From Lolium rigidum (lineage: Eukaryota > Streptophyta > Magnoliopsida > Poales > Poaceae): a stretch of 64,000 bases of DNA. Position 1 is the first letter of the stretch, and each line of letters begins with the position of its first letter. The notes beneath the pieces are model-generated. The model did not search any database, had not been told where the DNA came from, and saw only the letters and a program-made list of their open reading frames with translations. Positions 56,284-64,000 of this stretch are shown one piece after another. Where the stretch lies: positions 337,573,090 through 337,637,089 of the forward strand of contig NC_061514.1 of the NCBI RefSeq assembly GCF_022539505.1, given 5' to 3'. The position numbers and the translations under genes are program-made.

Positions 56284-59200
56284 ATGGGGACCCTCGGCCG
56301 CGCGATCTTCACGGTGGGCAAGTGGATCCGCGGCACGGGGCAGGCCATGGACCGCCTCGGATCCACCTTCCAGGGCGGCCTCCGCGTCGAGGAGCAGGGT
56401 AACCATCCTTCCCTCTTTCTCTCCTCCCTCAGCGCCCTAGACGCTATGTAGTCGTTTCGATTTCGTGCGGCCGCAGTCTTAGCTCGTTGGTAAACGGTGG
56501 CCATTCGTCACACTCGTTTTAAGTTGTTAAGCAAAATGTTCTGTACCAGATCAGTTTGATTAAGTGGCAGCTCCGTTCGTTGGTAGGCTCATAACCTCTG
56601 GATGTGGCGTGGTAGAGAATGGAAATGGGGCAGAGATGGATACCGGTAGTGTGATTTGAGAGTTGAACTGGGCCTAACAGTTAGGTCTCGGTCCAGGTTT
56701 TGCTATTGTTTGTATCCCCTTGCAGTATTGTTAGCTATCTGTGAAATGTCACGTTGCGGTTAGTGATACTCGTGATTAAAGTAGCTGTAAATCAAGCGTA
56801 ATAAGGCATTGTTCCTGTGGCCATGATTAAAGTACTAGCTGTAAATCAAGTACAGTGCATTGCAATTAGTGATTCATGACTTTTGCCGGAATGCTGTATT
56901 TGCGTGTCTGTTCAAATTGATTATGTATCTAACTTGTGTTCCCTAGCATCTTCAGCCATGCCATTTTCTGTTTGAGCTGTATGCACAGTTATAGTTGGGG
57001 CTGATTAACTGTCAACAAAGCGATAGGGAGTTTGTATTATTTATTTTGGGGCTCTTTGTATTTAACTGGATAGATAATTGTAGAACCATGAATTACTTGG
57101 CGAGATTCAGAAACTTCACCCTAACTGGCAGTAACCCTTTTGTGTGCCTTTTGTCAGTATCCAGACATCGTACAATCATGAGCATATTCGAAAAAGAGCC
57201 GAGAATCGACAAAGATGTCTTTGTTGCTCCCAGTGCAGCAGTCATTGGTGATGTTGAGATTGGACATGGATCCTCAATCTGGTATGGCTCCGTTTTGAGA
57301 GGTAAACTCATGAACCCTTAGCTCATTATCTCCCCGTTCGTGTTTGCACAATGTTTTCTTCAAACAAGGAGGCGCTCTAGATGAACTTGTGTTTGACAAC
57401 ACCATCCTCAGAGTAAAGGTTTATATGCAACAGAACATAACCATCAACCGTCATAGGATGCACATTCTTATTGAACATCACTAAGCACATTTAGGTAGAT
57501 TTTTTGGCTACAGTACACGCTTTTGGCATCTAATGATTTTACACGGAGTCTAAATTGTTAAATAATTTCGGTTTTTGCCTGTAACTTAACCTTGTTGCAG
57601 CAAAACTAACACAAAACCTTTTTATTGTTACGAACCCAGAGCTTTCTGTAGATTATATACCGGCTTTCTCACTAGATCCAGGATACCAATGAGAATGGTC
57701 AGCAAGAAACATATTGTCTATTCTGCAATGATATACAGGGTGTTTTGATTAGGTTAATACCACACACACGACCAAATAAATGGGTTAGAGAGCTCCAAAC
57801 CATGTTTGTACACCTGAACTGTTGTTTACTCCACATGTGGAAGAATGTCTAGTTACTAAATAACCTCAGAATCATTTTTCATAAATTGTTATATCTGTTA
57901 TAAAAAATGTGAATGTGATATTGAAGCATCATACACCTTTTCTTGATGACATCAGTAACTTCGTAGAGAATTGGGTTTGGTCAGACCTTAAGACATCTAG
58001 AGCTACATTATTATCAGATTTCCATGCTATATTTGTTTCCCAGTCCATGCAGCAGTAATACCTTGGAAACCAATGTTACTTCCCAACCAAGCATTCATAG
58101 TCAAGTTCAAGAAGGAAAATGATCTTGTATCATGTTGATGTTATGGTTTATTACTAGCTTAACTACATATTCCAGTGTGTATAGTTTAACCATCTTTTGC
58201 TGTCCTTGTTCTTTTCTTCAGGTGATGTCAATGGCATTCGTATTGGATCTGGATCAAATATACAAGACAACACTCTTGTACATGTTGCAAAAACTAACAT
58301 TAGCGGGAATGTCCTCCCAACCATAATTGGAAGCAATGTTACAGTAGGTCAGTAAAGAGCTAGTCCACTTATTCTAGATTAATATTGGTAACAACTGCAG
58401 TATGTGCTTACTAAGATGTTGCTTTAGTTTATCTCGAAGACAGCCATTGCATGTCACTTTAACCAAATAACTTACAAAAATGCTCTATCTCCCATTCTTG
58501 TGATCAATTTATGGATCTAAATTGCTGAACTTCATTTTATCTGGACAACCGACTGCTATGGTATTGCCTAAAGTAGTAAACTTCTTCCAGGGCACAGTGC
58601 TATTTTACATGCATGCACCATTGAGGATGAAGCTTTTGTTGGTATGGGTGCCACTTTGCTTGACGGAGTGGTTGTTGAAAAGCACAGCATGGTTGGTGCG
58701 GGATCCCTTGTTAAGCAGAACACGAGGATTCCTTCTGGAGAGGTTACTTTCTTGCTATTTTGAGTCTTATTTTACGCTTGGTAGATTGGGCACTATGCAT
58801 TTAACTGTCATCATTATGTTACTTAATAGATTGGTCACCTTTGTACATTATAAGATTGGCATTGACATGTTTGTTTAGAAGATTGTCATTCTGCTGCTCC
58901 AAACAAATGCCATGCCCAGTTTAAATAATTAAATCGATGTGCCTGGGTTAAGCCTGGAGCCATGTTTGTGCAAAGATCGATTACAGTTTAAATGCTTTTC
59001 TATACAATATAGGTAAATAAATCCGTCTCGTGTTTAGGAGCATTTCTGCTGGAGAACAACTCAACCAAGTGTATATTGGTGTCCATATTATAGGCTCTAT
59101 TTTATTTTTTTAACAGCTGATATTTTCAGCTTTTTATTTTGAAAAGAAATCCTATCTCGTTTGACCCCACTGACTCATACGATTTCCTGACATGATTAGG

Positions 59201-59487
59201 TCTGGGTTGGTAATCCTGCCAAGTTCCTAAGAAAGCTTACGGAGGAGGAGATTGCCTTCATCTCCCAATCAGCAACCAACTACTTCAACTTAGCTCAAGT
59301 TCACGCAGCCGAGAATGACAAGAGCTTCGATGAGATTGAGCTTGAGAAGAAGCTGAGGAAGAAGTTTGCTCACAAAGATGAGGAGTACGACTCGATGCTT
59401 GGAGTGGTCCGGGAGATCCCGCCACAGCTCATCCTTCCCGACAACATCCTCCCAGACAAGGCTAAGGCGTCTGCCGTTGCTCACTGA
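56284..59487 (+). CDS. Mitochondrial gamma carbonic anhydrase-like subunit of complex I (gamma-CA1/2 type)
   Basis: Five exons: 56284-56398, 57158-57301, 58222-58347, 58591-58742 and 59200-59487. They join in frame with GT-AG introns to give 274 residues, the usual length for plant gamma-CA1/2. The N-terminus [20 protein letters not shown] matches the family. The middle is a left-handed beta-helix of hexapeptide repeats, as in the archaeal Cam enzyme. The three zinc ligands are present: His107 (LVHVAK), His130 (GHSA) and His135 (LHAC). The C-terminal helix includes [13 protein letters not shown] and DEEYDSMLG. In plants these proteins form the spherical matrix-exposed domain of respiratory complex I and are needed for its assembly; catalytic activity is debated. 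The gene looks intact. It converges with the GST-like sequence on the minus strand. Confidence 0.93.
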
Positions 59488-60627
59488 ACGATTTTCTCTT
59501 GTCAAGCCCCTGTTAGGATGCTTGGTGTTGTTATATGGTGACTTGGAACATTTGACGTATGTCTTGGTCTTGTTCTCTGTTTTTCCATGCCCAATAAGAT
59601 TTGGGTCGAGCGTTGTTGTAGGATCGACCATATACAGTACATCTCTTTTCCATTGAAATGAATAGAAGCCTGGTATCACTTTTGCACATTCGGTATGTAT
59701 TGCACTGTGCACATTGTTGAAGCAGTGATGTTTTGCACCGTAGAGGTGCCTGTTGGGGCGTGTACGTGTTTGCCTTTGGAAGGCTTATTCAACATTTTTT
59801 TTCTTACTAAATTTTCTTTTAAATTGTGTACCAATCTACCAACTGGCTCTAAAAGGTCATGGAGGTTTGCTTTTAACTTGCCACTAATTTCAGATTCAGA
59901 TTCACACATAAGAAACAATTAAGACAAATCATGATGGCAATAGCAGGAAATTCAAATACTCTACTATTGATTGGTAGATTGTTGTGGGTAGGATCTGACT
60001 TTTTATAAGATCTATGAGATCAAAACTTTTAACAGATAAAATATGTTTAAATATTCTAACATATTGAAAAAATATATGTGTGCTATATATGCAACTCCTA
60101 AATATTACGGCTTCAAATTTGACCTACACTTAAAGAAAAAAAGACAAATCTTGGATGTGAATAGTGTGAAATCCTCTTCACCTAAAACTACACTATTAAC
60201 AAGAAAGTTTGTCTTTTTTTTCTCTATCTATAGATGGATTTTTGAGCTGATTATTTTTTTGAAGTTGTAGATACAGCCTCTAGGTAGGTTGTATATAAGT
60301 ACTAGATTTTTTGCATTTTTTACAAATGAATTTTATTTGCTGATCCTATGATCTCACCTAATAGAGCGTTCCATCTTCACCTAGTATCTCATAACGCATT
60401 TGTCTTCCACTGTTCTACTTTCGTTTTAGAATTTTGTACCGCATGATGGATACGTACTGTATCGATCTTGTATAATTCTATTTTATTTTTATGACTACTA
60501 GAAGTACACCTCAGCTTCCAATCGAGGCCATGATTTATCTGCTTTCTTTCTTTCTCCATGAAGCTAAATCTCACTGAACTATCCCTGATCCATAACACTA
60601 GAGTAAAAACTGAAGAAGCTCCACTGC
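59488..60627. other. Intergenic between convergent genes
   Basis: The first ~190 bp are the 3' UTR of the carbonic anhydrase-like gene. The rest is A+T-rich and I see no gene or named repeat. Confidence 0.45.
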
Positions 60628-62272
<1,645 letters not shown>

Positions 62273-63508
62273 CTATGCCGTCGGGTATGAGGGCTGCATG
62301 GCCAGACCGCAGAGACCTTGCTTGTCGGCGATGTCCCTCTCCATTCTGATATAACCATCCTCACCCCATGACGTGCCCCACGAGTTTTTGATCACCCAGA
62401 ACTTTTTCCCATCGTCAGCCACACCGTACCCGACTGCAGCAACACCGTGATCGAGGTCCGTTCCGCAGTCGCCAGATAACACACCACCCTTGTAGAACCG
62501 GAAGAGGTCGTCCCCTCCATCAAGTGCCACGGACACAGGCTGTGCTGCCACCGCCTTCTGTAGAGATGCCTCGTCGTTGGCCGGCACGTCCTCATGCCCC
62601 TTGATTGATGCGGCGGAGCTGGATGCCCTATTGGAGTTGCAGGAGCCATCTGTGCCGGTGTAGGGGTAGTTGGTCTCGGTGGTGAGGCCGCCATTCTGGA
62701 CGATGAACTCAAAGGCATTGTCCATGAGCCCGCCGCCACAGCCATTGTCCGAGGTGTCGCAGTCCACGAGCTCCTGCTCTGACAGAGAGATCAGTTTGCC
62801 GGTGCTGAGCTGCACAATGCCCTCCATGGAGGCAACTGTGGAGAACGCCCAACAGCACCCTGAAATATAGACATGATTTGGTAGTTAGTCACTGACACAA
62901 TGGGTCCATAGAAACATAATATAATTACGGAATAATTTGTATGTGTACAGTAAGATATTGTACCCTGTACAAGTTCTCATTTTCAATAAAATCTCACTAA
63001 TTTTGAAAACTTCACTCATTTAGTTGATGTGTGAATTGAGAAAAGACCAAACACTGAATTTGAGCTTACCACATTGGCCTTGATCCTTGACGGGAGTGAC
63101 AGCGCCTTTGGTTCTCCAGTCCACGGAAGTTGGGAGAGCGTCGAGGCTGACATTCGCGTACCTAAAGCCGGTCATCTTCTGGCCCTTGCTACCATCCACC
63201 GGAAGTTTATACCCTGTATAAGTAGCCCTGAATTCATCGTTGGTCATATCTGCGAACTGGTTGGCCTCAAGCCAGAACTTGTCGTTCCCAGCATTCACCG
63301 ACTCTATGAACTCCACGTTGGCTTTGAACACCTCTAGCCGTCGTGCTTTCTCGGCTGCATCGCTGTACACACGCCCGTACTTGGCCATCCATTGCTCGTG
63401 CCTCGCGATTGTGGAGCTATCGTCGTTGAGGTCCCGTGCCGCTAGAGCGCTAAGCATGCAGGCACACAAGGCGAGGGCGACAAGGAAACCCATTGAGAAT
63501 CTAGCCAT
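62273..63508 (-). CDS. Papain-family cysteine protease (C1A, SAG39/senescence-type)
   Basis: Two exons, 63508-63070 and 62859-62273, joined across a GT-AG intron (63069-62860), encode 341 residues. Residues 1-23 are a signal peptide ([17 protein letters not shown]). The I29 inhibitor prodomain follows with the ERFNIN pattern (about 53-75) and [11 protein letters not shown]. The mature enzyme starts near 125 (LPTSVDWR). Catalytic residues are Gln in VKDQGQCG (143), Cys149 in CCWAFS, His284 in [11 protein letters not shown] and Asn305 in [10 protein letters not shown]. There is no C-terminal granulin domain or KDEL signal, so it is probably vacuolar or secreted. The intron falls at the active-site Cys region, as in close relatives. 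The upstream in-frame ATG at 63652 lies before the TATA box and is not the start. The gene looks intact and probably acts in protein turnover, for example in senescence. Confidence 0.92.
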
Positions 63509-63603
63509 GGCCGGCTGGGAGTAGAAGTTGGGGCTCAAGTAGTCTGAGGGCTCGAGGTGGATATGGTGATCTAGGTTGATGGTAGTTGTGGGTGTAATGT
63601 GGA

Positions 63604-63613
63604 CTATATATAG
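63604..63613 (-). promoter_or_regulatory. TATA box of the cysteine protease gene
   Basis: CTATATATAG lies about 100 bp upstream of the ATG at 63508, in the expected place for the transcript. Confidence 0.6.
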
Positions 63614-64000
63614 ATTAGATGATGTGAGATGCCTTGGGGTAGCAACTAGCAAGACAGTGATTTGCTGCGTGCCGTGAGTGGATGGAAAATCAGTTTGAAT
63701 TAAATAAAAGCATGGATTGGCTTTGGGGTTCAGCAGTGAAGAACACTATTTTACATAGTTCAGCCGGTGTATGTTGACCGTACGGTTGGCTAGTTAAACA
63801 AGCACGCAAATTTAATTACTCCTAAGTCGCAGTGTCCTTAATCTGTTAATCTGGACCTGAACCTTAGACCTGTTGGTTTCAGGCTGTCAGCTAGCACAAC
63901 TATACCAGGATGAATGGAATTGGTTTTGTTGAAGTTATAGCGATTTCTTAAGAGGGAAGGTTAACACAAGAAATACCAGCAAAAAAAAAGAGGTTCACAG
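63614..64000. other. Upstream flank of the cysteine protease
   Basis: No gene or named repeat seen. Confidence 0.4.

Overview
This is nuclear DNA of a Triticeae grass (wheat, goat-grass, barley or a close relative). The evidence is GC-rich, intron-poor monocot genes embedded in nested LTR retrotransposons whose LTRs start TGATACGTC and whose primer sites match tRNA-Asp, plus CACTA transposons, Au-type SINE pieces and Stowaway MITEs. Family names such as Sabrina are from memory and were not checked. Two 100-N runs (26388-26487 and 38897-38996) are assembly gaps.

Layout. 1-7849 is a Sabrina-like gypsy element (gag and protease only) that landed inside a decayed minus-strand Copia element (7850-11639). 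11640-14786 is low-copy spacer with a tRNA-derived SINE. A carboxylesterase gene lies at 14876-15934. 16000-20242 holds SINE and LINE relics and an A+T-rich repeat field. 20248-42433 is one gypsy element, called element E here, with 560-bp LTRs and a perfect CCTCT target duplication. Its interior has been replaced by about 16 kb of other, mostly truncated elements (22713-39111). What remains of E is a sense gag-like ORF and a spliced antisense gene. 43414-52248 is a complete CACTA element (ACT target duplication) with an 8-copy, ~518-bp tandem array rich in telomere-like motifs, a ~216-nt hairpin and a broken transposase.

The right 10.6 kb is gene-dense: a second carboxylesterase (53469-54473), a PIF/Harbinger transposase remnant (55261-55479), a five-exon mitochondrial gamma carbonic anhydrase-like gene (56284-59487), an intronless tau glutathione S-transferase with a premature stop (60628-61323, minus) and a two-exon papain-like cysteine protease (62273-63508, minus).

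The two carboxylesterases are paralogs in the same orientation, so they are probably a tandem pair pushed 37.5 kb apart mainly by element E and the CACTA. The genes do not form a pathway. The order of events can be read: a SINE was split by a LINE relic, which was split by E, which received and then lost further elements.
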